Assembly: GCA_020633495.1 (NCBI GenBank)
Contig: JACKDR010000017.1
Coordinates: 122,002-186,001, forward strand
Direction of reading: 5' to 3'
DNA from: Kofleriaceae bacterium
GTDB lineage: Bacteria; Myxococcota_A; Polyangia; Haliangiales; Haliangiaceae
DNA: 64,000 bases
In this document: positions 18,181 through 29,266 of the stretch, piece after piece
How the letters are laid out: each line of letters opens with the position of its first letter
Numbering within the stretch: position 1 is the stretch's first letter
Notes under the pieces: model-generated
Seen by the model: the letters and a program-made list of their open reading frames with translations, nothing else
The model's database searches: none
What the model was told of the DNA's origin: nothing
Program-made: the position numbers and the translations under genes

Positions 18181-20411
18181 TCCAGCGCGAGCGCCAGCGC
18201 GGAAGCCGGCACGACCGCCGCGCGCGGCGCCGGCAAGCCGGCCAAGGCGCCCGTCGCCTCGGTCCTCGATCCGCTCGCGGCGCCCATCGGCACGCTCAAG
18301 GGCATCGGGCCGTCGATGGCCGATCGCTTCGCCGAGCGCGGCATCCTCACGGTCGAGGATCTGCTGTGGCACCTGCCGCGGCGCTACGACGACGCCCGGC
18401 GCATCGCCCCGCTGGCCGCGGCGCTGGCGACCGCGGTGCCCAACGAGCGGGTCGCGCTGCGCGGGCGCGTGGTGTCGGCGCGGATGATCCGGGCACGCGG
18501 CCGCGGCTGGGGCGAGGTCCGGTTCGCCGACCCCGATCCGATGATCACGCGGCCGACCCTGGTCGTCCGCTGGTTCAACGTCTGGGGCGGCTTCGAGAAG
18601 CGCTACCCGCTCGGCGTCGAGGTCGTGCTGTCGGGGGTCGCGCGCCTGCGCGGCGGCGCGCTCGAGATGGCCAACCCCGACGTCCTGTCGATCGCCGGCG
18701 CGCCCGCCGGCGGCGCCGCCGCGCCCGGCGCCGATCCCGCGGCGCGCATCCTGCCGCGCTACCCCGACGTGCCCGGGGTGCCGCCCGCCAAGGTCCGTGG
18801 CGCGTGCCTGGCCGCGCTCGAGCGCGCCGCCGCCTACCTCGACGACGGCGTGCCGGCGTCGGTGCTGGCCCGCCGCGACCTCGGCGCCCTCGCCGACGCC
18901 GTGCGCACGCTGCACGCGCCACCCGCCGAGCTCGAGGACGCCGACGTCGACGCCCTCGACGCCGGGACCTCGCGGTGGCAGCGCCGCCTGGCGTGGGGCG
19001 AGCTGTTCAGCCTCGGCGTCGCGGTGGCGGCCCGGCGCCGGGCCCGCCGCACCGACGTCGCCGTGCCGTGCCCGCCGGCGCCCGACCTCGACGCCCGGCT
19101 CGCCGCGGCGCTGCCGTTCGCGCCCACCGGCGCGCAGCGGCGCGCCATCGCCGAGCTGCGCGCCGACCTCGCCGCCGCGGTCCCCGCCAACCGCCTGCTG
19201 CAGGGCGACGTCGGCTCCGGCAAGACCGCGGTCGCGTTCGCCGCCGCGCTGCAGGTCGCGGCCGCCGGGCGCCAGAGCGCGCTGATGGCGCCCACCGAGA
19301 TCCTCGCCGAGCAGCACCACGCGACGCTGTCGCGCTGGGGCGAGCGCGCCGGCGTCCGCACCGCGCTGCTCACCGCGTCGACGCCGCGCGGGGTGCGGCA
19401 GTCGCTGCTGGCGCTGGTCGCCGCCGGCGAGATCGATCTGCTGATCGGCACCCACTCGCTGCTCGCCGAGAGCGTCGGGTTCGCCCGGCTCGGGCTGGCC
19501 ATCGTCGACGAGCAGCACCGTTTCGGCGTCGCCCAGCGGGTCGCGCTGCGTGGCAAGGGCGACGACGGCGCGCCTCACCTGCTGGTCATGACCGCGACGC
19601 CGATCCCGCGGACCCTGGCGCTCACCGCGTACGGCGATCTCGACGTCACGCTGATCGACGAGCTGCCGCCGGGGCGCACGCCCGCGGTCACCAAGGTGGT
19701 CGCCGGGGCGCGCGGCCGGGCCAAGGCCTACGAGCTGGTCGCCAAGCGGGTCGCCGCCGGCGAGCGCGCGTTCGTGGTGTGCCCGCTGGTCGAGCCGGCC
19801 GACCCCGGCGACGAGGTCCGCGCCGGCTGGGCCGACGCCACGACCACCGCCGCGGAGCTGGCGCAGACCCTGGCGCCGGCCCGGGTCGGGCTGATCCACG
19901 GCCGCATCGGCGCGGCCGAGCGCGACGCCCAGATGGCGGCGCTGGTCGCCGGCGACCTCGACGTCCTCGTCGCGACCACGGTGATCGAGGTCGGCGTCGA
20001 CGTCCCGGCCGCGACCGTCATGGTGATCGAGGACGCCGACCACTTCGGCCTGGCCCAGCTGCACCAGCTGCGCGGCCGGGTCGGCCGCGGCGGTGGCGCG
20101 TCGTGGTGCCTGCTGCTGGCGCGCGGCAGCAAGACCGACGACGGCCGGCGCCGGCTCGAGGTCATGGCCGCGACCCACGACGGCTTCCGCATCGCCGAGG
20201 AGGACCTGCAGCTGCGCGGCCCCGGCGAGCTGATGGGCGCGCGCCAGGCCGGCCTGCCGCGGCTGCGCTTCGGCGACCTGCGCAGCCACACCGAGCTGCT
20301 GCTCGAGGCCCGCGCCGAGGCCGACCGGCTGCTCGACGACGACCCGGCGCTGGCGCGCCCCGAGCACGCCGGGCTGCGCCGCGCCCTCGAGCGGCGGCAG
20401 CAGCAGATCGC

Positions 20412-21518
<1,107 letters not shown>

Positions 21519-21698
21519 GCGGCGGAGGGTCCCACGGGGCTCTCGGCAGGATGCCGTCCCCCGATCGCGGTGGCAAGCGCGCGAGCGCCGCTTCGCAGGG
21601 CTCGTGGGCCGGGGCGCGGCGTCGCGCCGCGCCGTCGCCGGGCGCGGCGTCGTGGCGGCGAGGCCGGGCGTCGTGGCGGCGCCGTGGCCGGGGCGCGC

Positions 21699-24569
21699 TC
21701 AGACCGCCGCGAGGATCTTCTCGACCTCGTCGGCGCGCTTGAGGCCGAGGCGCGCGAACACCGCCAGCGCCTCGCGCAGCATGTCCTTGCCCTCGAGGAT
21801 CTTGCCGTTCTCGATCTTGAACCGGCCGTAGGCCTCGAGGCCCTTGGCGTGCTCGGCGTCGTTGCCGATGCTCTTGAGCAGCGCCAGGCCGCGCTCGAAG
21901 TACGGCTCGGCGGGCAGGCTGTCGGGCAAGAGGCCGTCGACCTGGGTCTGGTCGGCGTCGAACAGGCTGGTCGCCATGACCTGGCCGATGGCCAGCAGCG
22001 CCAGGCCCTCCTTCTCGCGCAGGCCGGCCTTCTCGGCGACCGCGTGGGCGCGGTGCGCCAGCTCGCGGCCGTGCTCGACGTTGCCGAGCTGGCCCTCGAG
22101 CAGCGCCAGGTTGCGGCAGCATTCGCTCTCGAGCTGGCGGTCCTCGATGTCCTCGATGATCTCGAGCGCGTCCTCGAGGCGGCTGCGCGCCTCCTCGAGC
22201 TTGTTCTCGGCCAGCGCCAGCTCGCCGAGGTTGCACAGGATCATCGCCGAGGTCGGCAGCGCGCCGATCTCCTCGGCCTGGGACAGCGCCGAGGTCCAGC
22301 CGGCGCGGGCCTCGGCCAGCTCGCCGGTCTCGTACATCAGGACCGCGAGGTTGTTCTGCGAGACGATCACGCCGAGGCGATCGCCGGCCTCGCCGCGCAG
22401 GGTCAGGGCCTCGCGGTGGCAGTTGAGCGCGGCGTCGAACTGGCCGCGGTCGTGCTGGACGTTGCCCAGGTTCGACAGCGACGCCGCGATCGAGCGCTTG
22501 TCGCCACGCTTGCCGCGGCGGGCCAGCGCCTCGGTGATCTTGGCGAACGCCTCGTCGGTGCGGCCGAGCAGGTGCAGGACCTTGCCGATGTCGTCGAGCG
22601 AGCCGGCGATGCCGCGGGCGTCGGCGGCGTTGCGGAACAGCTCGTGGCCGCGCTCGAGGTACTCGAGCGCGAGCTTGAGGTCGCCCTTGCGGCGCCACAC
22701 CCGGCCCATCTTGTTGAACGCGACCGCGGCCTTGGTCTTGGACGCCACCACCCACGACAGCCGCAGCATGCGCTCGAACGCGCCGAGCGCGGCCTCGCTG
22801 TCGCCGATCAGCTCGTAGACCGAGCCGAGGTCGTGCCACAGGTGGATGCGGGCGGCGACGTCCTCGTCGCCGATGCAGGCGAGGGCGCGGTCGTACAGGC
22901 CGATCGCGCGCTCGTTCTGGTAGGCGGCGCGGGCGGCCTCGGCGGCGCGGCGGTAGCGGGCGGCGGCCTCGTGGGTCTCGCCGGCCAGCTCGAGGTGGCG
23001 GGCGACGTCCTCCTGCGCGATCGGGCCCCGGCCCTCGGGCCGTAGCTCCAGCCAGCGGGCGCAGGTGAGGTGGCACTGGCGGCGCCGGGCGTCGTCGCTG
23101 GCGCGGTACACCAGCGACCACAGGTTGGGGTAGGCGAAGCGCAGCTCGCGCTCGCCGGGCACGCTCGACTCGCGCTGCTCGACCAGCCACTCGCGCTCGA
23201 CGAGGTGGCCGAGCGCGGTGGTCACGGTGGCGCGCGACTGATCGCCGGACGCGGCGATCTGCGCCAGCGTCGGGCCGTCGGGATCGGCGGAGGTCAGGTT
23301 CTCGGCGCGGTCGAGCGCGACGACGGCGTCGAGCCAGCAGGTCTCGCCGATGACCGCGCACATCTCGAGGACGCGGCGCTCGGTCGGGTCCATGACCCGC
23401 AGCCGCGCCGCGACGATCTCGTCGTAGGTGCGGGGCAGCTCGGTGGCCGCCAGCTTGACCGCGTCGACCAGCCACATCGCGCCCGGGCCGCGGACCAGGC
23501 AGTCGCTCTCGAGCAGCAGCCGGACCAGCTCGTGCAGCGCGCGCGGCGAGCCGCCCATGGTGCGGGCGTGGACCACCAGCCGCGCCGGCACCTGCTCGAG
23601 CGAGCGGCACAGCTCGCGCAGCAGCCCCTCGGCCTCGTCGGGGCCGAGCTTGTCGAGCTCGATGCGCTCGGGCGCGATGTCGCCCTCGCCGAACGACGGG
23701 TGGCGCTCGGCCAGCGCCGAGGTCGCGGTGGCGACCAGGAAGACCCGCGAGCCGCGCAGGCCGGCGGCCAGGTACGACAGCAGGTTGACGGTCTCGGGCC
23801 CGGCGAGCTCGAGGTTGTCGAAGCACAGGATCAGCGGGTGCTGCTCGGCGTCGGCGGCGAGCAGCCGGCGCAGCGCGATGAAGGCACGGCTCTCGAGCGC
23901 CTGCGGCGACTCGACCAGCGGGCCGACCACCGGCGAGCCCTCGAAGCCGACCCGCATCAGGTGCGCCAGCAGGTGGGCGACCTCGGTGACGCGCGCGGCG
24001 GGCAGGGCGTCGGCGACGCCGGCGATGATCTTCTCGCGGGTCTCGGCCGGGCTCTCGCCGACCTGGACGCCGAAGCGCGCGGCCAGGATCCGCGCCATCG
24101 TGGCGTGCGGGGTGCCGACCTCGTCCGGGGCGCCGATGAGCACCTGGGTGGTCGGATCCTGGGTCAGCGCGGCGCGGCCCAGCTCCGCCACCAGGCGGCT
24201 CTTGCCCATGCCGGGCTCGCCGATGATGACCGCGAACGACAGCTCGCTGGTGGTCAGCGTGGTCTCGAACTGGCGGCTCAGGCGGTCGACCAGCGTGCGC
24301 CGGCCGGTGAACCGGGGCTTCAGCTCGAAGGGCAGGGCGGCGACGATCGTGCGCTCGCCGTCGCCGAAGCCGCCGTCACCAAACAGCTCTCCGGTGTCGA
24401 ACGTCGGCACCGGCTCGGTGATGGACGGCCGGTGATCGCCGGTGGCCGCCCCTCCCCCGGAGGCGGGACCGTCACCGTCACGGGTGACCTGCACGGTCGC
24501 AGGATACCACGGGCCCTGCGGCGCATCGTGGCGGAGTCCCTGAGGAGATCGGGCTGACGGAATGGACAT
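21699..24569 (-). CDS. STAND-type AAA ATPase with tetratricopeptide repeats
   Basis: This 956-residue cytoplasmic protein resembles MalT-like and kinase-associated STAND signalling ATPases. It has a short disordered N-terminus (1-85), an NTPase domain with Walker A GEPGMGKS (117-124) and Walker B LILCFDN (about 246-252), a winged-helix-like segment (about 400-500), and a long series of TPR units (about 530-950; for example ALGAFERMLRLSWV, DIGKVLHLLGRTDEAFAKIT, NLGNVQHDRGQFDAALNCHREAL). No kinase, cyclase or DNA-binding domain is attached, so the output is unknown; scaffold or switch behaviour is inferred. The start at 24569 is supported by GAGGA six bases upstream and a strong promoter 50 bases away. 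Confidence 0.85.
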   Translation of the reverse strand: MSIPSARSPQGLRHDAPQGPWYPATVQVTRDGDGPASGGGAATGDHRPSITEPVPTFDTGELFGDGGFGDGERTIVAALPFELKPRFTGRRTLVDRLSRQFETTLTTSELSFAVIIGEPGMGKSRLVAELGRAALTQDPTTQVLIGAPDEVGTPHATMARILAARFGVQVGESPAETREKIIAGVADALPAARVTEVAHLLAHLMRVGFEGSPVVGPLVESPQALESRAFIALRRLLAADAEQHPLILCFDNLELAGPETVNLLSYLAAGLRGSRVFLVATATSALAERHPSFGEGDIAPERIELDKLGPDEAEGLLRELCRSLEQVPARLVVHARTMGGSPRALHELVRLLLESDCLVRGPGAMWLVDAVKLAATELPRTYDEIVAARLRVMDPTERRVLEMCAVIGETCWLDAVVALDRAENLTSADPDGPTLAQIAASGDQSRATVTTALGHLVEREWLVEQRESSVPGERELRFAYPNLWSLVYRASDDARRRQCHLTCARWLELRPEGRGPIAQEDVARHLELAGETHEAAARYRRAAEAARAAYQNERAIGLYDRALACIGDEDVAARIHLWHDLGSVYELIGDSEAALGAFERMLRLSWVVASKTKAAVAFNKMGRVWRRKGDLKLALEYLERGHELFRNAADARGIAGSLDDIGKVLHLLGRTDEAFAKITEALARRGKRGDKRSIAASLSNLGNVQHDRGQFDAALNCHREALTLRGEAGDRLGVIVSQNNLAVLMYETGELAEARAGWTSALSQAEEIGALPTSAMILCNLGELALAENKLEEARSRLEDALEIIEDIEDRQLESECCRNLALLEGQLGNVEHGRELAHRAHAVAEKAGLREKEGLALLAIGQVMATSLFDADQTQVDGLLPDSLPAEPYFERGLALLKSIGNDAEHAKGLEAYGRFKIENGKILEGKDMLREALAVFARLGLKRADEVEKILAAV

Positions 24570-24618
24570 GGGTCCTCGCTGCCCGGCTCACATGACACCC
24601 CAGACCGAGCGGGGGCGG

Positions 24619-24647
24619 AACCTAGTGTCAGGGGATGTAGTTGTCAA
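24619..24647 (-). promoter_or_regulatory. Strong sigma-70-type promoter for the STAND ATPase gene
   Basis: On the minus strand a perfect TTGACA (24647 down to 24642), a 17-base spacer and TAGGTT (24624 down to 24619) precede the gene. The predicted transcript start is near 24612, giving a leader of about 43 bases with GAGGA before the ATG at 24569. Confidence 0.7.
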
Positions 24648-24677
24648 CCGGAGAATGTGTGCCGATCTCCGCCTGAC

Positions 24678-25664
24678 TCAACGGTTCTCGCGCTCACCCT
24701 TCGAGCGGGCGGTGCACCGCGCCGGCAGGCCGTCGACGTAGCGCTGGGTGCGCGCCGCGACCTCGGCGGGGACCGGGCGCGGGCCGTCGGCGTCGCGCAG
24801 GAAGTAGTGCAGCGACACCGGCACCACCGGCGCGTCGCCGGCGGCGAGCCGGGCGCAGTTGCCGGCCTCGAGATCGTCGAGGATGCCGGCGATGGTCTGC
24901 GCGGTCAGCGGCTTGGTGTCGTGCATCAGCACGACGCCGCCGTCGTCGGCGAAGATCGCCTCGACGATCGCCTTGCGCATGCGGGCGGCGCGCGGCTTGC
25001 GCCAGTCGCTGCTGTCGATGCTCCACAGCACCGAGGTCAGCTGGCGGTGCGTCGCGTGCGCCGCCGACCGCTTGCCGTGGGCGCCGTAGGGCGGTCGGAA
25101 CAGGCCGACCGCGGCGCCGGTGAGGCCGTGGATCGCGGCGGTCGTGCCGTCGATCTCGGCGGCGACCCGGCGGTCGCCGAGCGCGCGCAGGTGGGGGTGG
25201 CTCCAGGTGTGGTTGCCGACCAGGAAGCCGTGCTCGACCATGCGCGCGACCAGGGCGCGGGCGTCGTCGGCGCGCTTGCCGGTGATCCGGTGCCCGACCA
25301 CGAAGAACGTCGCCGGCACGTCGTAGGCGAGCAGGGCGTCGATGACCTTGTCGGTGGTGCCGGCGCGCGGGCCGTCGTCGAAGGTGAACGCCACCATGCC
25401 CGGGGCCTCGCCGCCGCGGATCGTGCGGGCGCCGCCGAGCACCGGGTCGGCGGCGAGGGCGCGGGCCTCGGCGGCGTCGGCGGTGCGGGTCCCGGCGGTG
25501 CGCGCCGCCAGCCGTGGCGTCATCGCCTTGCCGCGGTCGCGGCCGTGGCGGGCCTTGGCGGTCACGACGCCGTCGGCCTTCTTGCCCCAGGCGACCGCGC
25601 CGCCGGTGGCGACGATCGCGACGAGCGCTGCCCACGCGGTCACGATCCCGGCGCTCCGACGCAT
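24678..25664 (-). CDS. Polysaccharide deacetylase (NodB/CE4 family)
   Basis: An exported CE4 carbohydrate esterase (328 residues from the chosen start). The N-terminal hydrophobic segment is a signal anchor or signal peptide. All NodB motifs are present: TFDDGP (motif 1, catalytic Asp and metal Asp), HTWSHPH (motif 2, metal His pair), RPPYG (motif 3), DSSDW (motif 4) and VVLMHDT (motif 5, catalytic His). It removes acetyl groups from an envelope polymer, probably peptidoglycan or another GlcNAc polysaccharide. In-frame ATGs occur at 25673 and 25664. The second is preferred because TACGAT ends seven bases before it; the first would overlap that hexamer. Confidence 0.88.
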   Translation of the reverse strand: MRRSAGIVTAWAALVAIVATGGAVAWGKKADGVVTAKARHGRDRGKAMTPRLAARTAGTRTADAAEARALAADPVLGGARTIRGGEAPGMVAFTFDDGPRAGTTDKVIDALLAYDVPATFFVVGHRITGKRADDARALVARMVEHGFLVGNHTWSHPHLRALGDRRVAAEIDGTTAAIHGLTGAAVGLFRPPYGAHGKRSAAHATHRQLTSVLWSIDSSDWRKPRAARMRKAIVEAIFADDGGVVLMHDTKPLTAQTIAGILDDLEAGNCARLAAGDAPVVPVSLHYFLRDADGPRPVPAEVAARTQRYVDGLPARCTARSKGERENR

Positions 25665-25671
25665 CCCTCCC

Positions 25672-25694
25672 ATCGTAACACGGCGTGCTACCGT
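25672..25694. promoter_or_regulatory. Compact divergent -10-like pair
   Basis: Minus-strand TACGAT (25677 down to 25672) lies seven bases before the deacetylase ATG at 25664. Plus-strand TACCGT (25689-25694) lies eight bases before the dehydrogenase ATG at 25703. Only 38 bases separate the two start codons. Confidence 0.5.
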
Positions 25695-25702
25695 CCGGCG
25701 CG

Positions 25703-26764
25703 ATGCGCGCCGACCGCCCCCGCATCCGGCTGGTCGCCACCGCGGCGCTGCCGGCCGACCTGCGCGCCCTGGTGGCCGGGACCGACGACGTCGACGTCGC
25801 CGTGGTCGCGCCGGCGCGCGGCACCGCGACGCTGGCGTCGCCGGCGCTGGCCGCCGCGCTCGGCGACGCCGACGCCCTGGTGCCGCTCTTGACCGAGCGG
25901 GTCGACGCCGCGGTCCTCGACGCCGCGCCGCGCCTGCGCGTGGTCGCCAACTACGCCGTCGGCCACGACAACGTCGACGTCGCCGCCGCCACCGCCCGCG
26001 GCGTCTGCGTCGCCAACACCCCCGACGTCCTCACCGAGGCCACCGCCGACCTGGCGTTCGCGCTGCTCTTGGCGGCGGCGCGCCGCCTCGGCGAGGGCGA
26101 GCGCCTGGTCCGCGCCGGCGCCTGGACCGGGTGGGCGCCCGACCAGCTGCTCGGCGCCGACGTCTTCGGCCGCACCCTCGGCCTGGTCGGGCTGGGCCGC
26201 ATCGGCGCCGCGGTCGGGCGCCGCGCCCGCGGCTTCGCGATGCCGATCCTGTACGCGGCGCCGCGACCGTCGCCGCACGCCGCCGAGCTGGGCGCGACCC
26301 GGGTCGAGCTCGACGAGCTGTTCGCGCGCGCCGACGTGATCAGCCTGCACTGCCCGCTGACCCCGTCGACCCGCGGTCTGGTCGACGCCCGCCGCCTCGC
26401 CCGGGTCCGGCCCGGCGCGATCCTGGTCAACACCGCGCGCGGCGCGCTGATCGACGAGCCGGCGCTGGCCGCGGCGCTCGCCGCCGGCCGCCTCGGCGGC
26501 GCCGGGCTCGACGTCTTCGCCGCCGAGCCCGCGATCGACCCCGCGCTGATCGCGAGCGACCGCGCCGTCTTGGCGCCGCACATCGGATCGGCTACGACTA
26601 GGGCTCGGACACGCATGGTCGAGCTCTGTGCCAGCGCGGTGCGCTCGGTGCTCGCCGGGGAGGCGCCGCCCAACCTGGTGAACCCCGAGGTGTGGCCGCA
26701 CCGTCGCTTCCCGGGGGCGCCGCTGCTGCCGGCGGCGCAGCCCGCGCCCGAGGCGTCGCGGTGA
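25703..26764 (+). CDS. D-2-hydroxyacid dehydrogenase, glyoxylate reductase type
   Basis: This 353-residue enzyme of the D-isomer-specific 2-hydroxyacid dehydrogenase family reduces 2-oxoacids with NAD(P)H. The substrate segment contains NYAVGHDNVDVAAAT. The cofactor domain has LGLVGLGRIGAAVGRRA. The catalytic residues are the Arg of NTARGALIDE, the Glu of VFAAEP and the His of APHIGSAT. The pattern is closest to glyoxylate/hydroxypyruvate reductases, but the natural substrate is not certain. Its stop overlaps the GTG of the next gene by four bases, so it heads a short operon. Confidence 0.9.
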   Translation: MRADRPRIRLVATAALPADLRALVAGTDDVDVAVVAPARGTATLASPALAAALGDADALVPLLTERVDAAVLDAAPRLRVVANYAVGHDNVDVAAATARGVCVANTPDVLTEATADLAFALLLAAARRLGEGERLVRAGAWTGWAPDQLLGADVFGRTLGLVGLGRIGAAVGRRARGFAMPILYAAPRPSPHAAELGATRVELDELFARADVISLHCPLTPSTRGLVDARRLARVRPGAILVNTARGALIDEPALAAALAAGRLGGAGLDVFAAEPAIDPALIASDRAVLAPHIGSATTRARTRMVELCASAVRSVLAGEAPPNLVNPEVWPHRRFPGAPLLPAAQPAPEASR

Positions 26765-28535
26765 CCGGCGCCGAGCCGCCCACCCCGGAGGTGCTGGTCG
26801 TGACCAGCGCCGGGGCCCACGCCGCGGTCGTCGTGCCGGTGCTGGCCGCGCTCGAGGCCGCGGGCATGCGGGTCCGCGCCATCGACGTCGGCGCCGCCGG
26901 CGGCGGCGGCGCCAGCGTCGGCGATCGCCTGCGCCGGGCCCTGCTCGGCGAGTCCGCGGAGCGCCGGCTGCGCCGCGAGCTCGAGTCCAACCCGCCCGAC
27001 GTCGCGATCGCGTTCGATCCCCACGCCACCCAGGCCCTGACCGTCGCGCGCGATCAGGCGACGGCGCCGACCCCGGTGATCGCGGTGGTCGGTGACCTCG
27101 ATCCGGTCAAGGAGTGGGGCGAGAGCGGCGCCGATCGCTACTGCGCCGTCGACGATCCGGCCGCGGTCGGGCTCGCCGATCACGGCGTCGAGGGCGAGCG
27201 GGTCCTGGTGGTCGGCGCGTTCGGCCCGCGCGCCTTCGCCGACGCCGGCCGCGAGGATCGCGGCGCGCTGCGCACCCGGTTCAAGCTCGGTGGCAGCGTC
27301 GCGCTGGTCGAGGTCGCCGGCCTCGGCGCCGAGAAGGCGACCCAGCTGGCGATGCAGCTGTCGCTGGCCAGCGTCGCCGAGCGCATGACGTTCCTGTTCG
27401 ACGCCGGCGACGACGTCGACGCCGCCGCGGCGCTGCGCCGCCAGGTCCCGGCGCTGGGCCTGCGCGCCAAGCTGTTCGGCGCCACCGCCGACGCGCCGCT
27501 CCTGTGGCGCGCCGCCGACATCGTCGTCGCGGTGCCGCGCGACGACGGCGTCGCCAAGGCCGCGCTGGTCGGCGCCCGGCTGGTCGCGCTGCTCGACGAC
27601 ACCGTCGCCGGCGCCGCCCGCACCGCCGCCGCGGTCGAGGGCCGCGGCACCGGCGTCACCGCGCGCAGCCCGCTGCTGGTGTCGTCGGCGATCGAGGCGG
27701 TCGCCCGCGGCGCCGCGCTGACGCCGCTGCCCGACGGCGCCGACCGGGTCGCCGACGTCGCGTGGGTGGTCGCCGGCGACAAGCGCGCCGTCGTCGAGGA
27801 GCGCCGCGCCAGCGCCCGCGCCGAGACCCGCGAGAAGGTGCGGGCCGCGACCACGGCGGCGCAGGCGGCGGCGCGCGCCACCGCCGCGCCCGGCGACCTC
27901 GAGGACCTGTCGGGCGGCGTCAGCTTCACCGCCGACGTCGACGCCCCGGACCCGTCGGAGCTGGGCCGGCTGCAGGCCGAGACCCAGGCTCGCAAGCAGG
28001 AGCTCGAGCGCGCCATGATGAGCGCGCGCTCGGCGGCCGAGAACTGGACCCGCCTGGCCGACTCGGCGCGCGGCGCCGGCAAGGGCGACGACGCCCGCGA
28101 TGCCGAGCGCAAGGCCGACGCCGAGCGGGCCCGCATGCACTCGCTGCTCGGCGAGCTGGGCCAGATCGAGGCCGAGCTGGCCGAGCTGGCGCGCGCGGTC
28201 GACGCCGCGACCCGGGGCGCGCGGCGGCGGCCGCGGCGGCGGCGCGCGCCGCCCAGCAGCAGGCCCAGGCCGCCGACGCCGCCTACGAAGATCTCGGGGC
28301 CACGCCGACCCCGCCGCGCGAGAGCGTCGACGAGATGCTGGAGCGCCTCAAGCGCCAGGGCGACGCCGCGCCGGGCGGCCCCGGCGGCCCTGGCGGTAGT
28401 GACGGCGTGCCACGGCGCACGCCCGGCGGCCCGGCGGGCCGGTCCGGCAAGGCCGCGCGCGCCCCGAAATCGACGGTCGAGGACGAGCTGGCTGCGCTGA
28501 AGCGCAAGATGGCGCAGACTCCCAGGAAGAAGTGA
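26761..28535 (+). CDS. GT-B-like protein with coiled-coil tail, apparently frameshifted
   Basis: The N-terminal 360 residues look like a GT-B glycosyltransferase of the GT28/MGDG-synthase type (VLVVTSAGAHAAVVVPVLAAL; PVIAVVGDLDPVKEW; ERVLVVGAFGPRAFADA), but the acceptor is not recognisable. A Glu/Arg/Ala-rich coiled coil follows. Near 28210-28230, in an Ala-rich repeat with a GGGG run, the reading frame turns into Arg/Pro nonsense. The frame one base back continues sensibly (AAQQQAQAADAAYEDLGATP, ESVDEMLERLKRQGD) to a stop at 28535. One missing base explains this. The GTG start overlaps the upstream stop (GTGA), and the corrected stop overlaps the next gene's GTG, which supports 28535 as the true end. 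Confidence 0.65.
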
Positions 28536-28813
28536 TCGTGCGCCGTCCCCTGCTGTTCGCCCTGGTCGTCGTGGTCGCCGCCGCGCTCGGCGGCTGCTCG
28601 TCCAGCTCGCACAGCGCGGCCAAGAAGAAGAAGGGGCACGTCAAGGTGACCCACTCGAAGAAGCCGGTGAAGGCGTCGTCGGGGAGCGCGCCCAGGCACG
28701 CCAAGCACGAGCACCCGCACGGCCCGCACCCGCACAAGGCCGGCGATCACCACCACCACCCGCACCCGCACCCGCACCTCGCCGGACCCAACGGGCACCA
28801 CCACCCGTACTAG
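28532..28813 (+). CDS. Small histidine-rich lipoprotein
   Basis: This 93-residue lipoprotein has the signal VIVRRPLLFALVVVVAAALGGC (lipobox LGGC). A Lys-rich segment (AAKKKKGHVKVTHSKK) leads to a His/Pro-rich tail with about twenty His, arranged as HEHPHGPHPH, DHHHHPHPHPH and GHHHPY. Such tails bind Zn, Ni or Cu, so envelope metal storage or buffering is possible, but no family is recognised. GTG at 28532 overlaps the previous stop; GTG at 28538 is an alternative. It is the last gene before a convergent gap holding a GTGCCC microsatellite. Confidence 0.7.
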   Translation: MIVRRPLLFALVVVVAAALGGCSSSSHSAAKKKKGHVKVTHSKKPVKASSGSAPRHAKHEHPHGPHPHKAGDHHHHPHPHPHLAGPNGHHHPY

Positions 28814-28848
28814 CGGGCCGAAGAAGCACGCGCGCTTCGCAGCTTCAT

Positions 28849-28890
28849 CCCGTGCCCGTGCCCGTGCCCGTGCCCGTGCCCGTGCCCGTG
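28849..28890. repeat. (CCCGTG)7 microsatellite in a convergent gap
   Basis: Seven perfect CCCGTG units lie between the stops of the His-rich lipoprotein and the cupin gene. On the other strand this is the GGGCAC hexamer found inside recG and at 41567. Confidence 0.9.
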
Positions 28891-28898
28891 CCCGCCGC

Positions 28899-29264
28899 CT
28901 ACGGCGCGCTGGTGCCCTGGCGGCCGTAGCGGTCCTCGAGGCGGACCACGTCGTCGAGCTCGGGCGTCGAGACCTCGAGCACGTCGGTGTCGTCGAGAGC
29001 GATCATGCGGTGGCGCAGCCCGGGCGTGACGTGGAACGGCTGCTGCGGCTCGAGCACGCGCGACCGCGGCTCCTCGCCGTCGCCGTAGTAGACCAGCTGC
29101 ATGCGGCCGCGCAGCACCATCAGGGTCTCGTCCTTGACCCGGTGGTACTGCAGCGACAGCGCCTCGCCGGCCTTGATGTGCAGCAGCTTGCCGACGTAGC
29201 GCTCGGTGCGGGCCCAGATCAGCTCGTGGCCCCAGGGCTTGGGGACGATCGCGGGATCCGGCAT
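28899..29264 (-). CDS. Single-domain cupin, phosphomannose-isomerase type II-like
   Basis: This 121-residue protein is one cupin barrel very like the C-terminal isomerase domain of bifunctional ManC/AlgA enzymes: KPWGHELIWARTERYVGKLL, LSLQYHRVKDETLMVLRGRM and a closing strand with VTPGLRHRM. The metal ligands are expected at the QYH His, the DET Glu and the RHRM His. It may act as a sugar-phosphate isomerase or a sugar-binding cupin. No guanylyltransferase domain is attached. Its ATG follows the upstream lipoprotein stop by two bases, so the two are co-transcribed. Confidence 0.82.
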   Translation of the reverse strand: MPDPAIVPKPWGHELIWARTERYVGKLLHIKAGEALSLQYHRVKDETLMVLRGRMQLVYYGDGEEPRSRVLEPQQPFHVTPGLRHRMIALDDTDVLEVSTPELDDVVRLEDRYGRQGTSAP

Positions 29265-29266
29265 CG

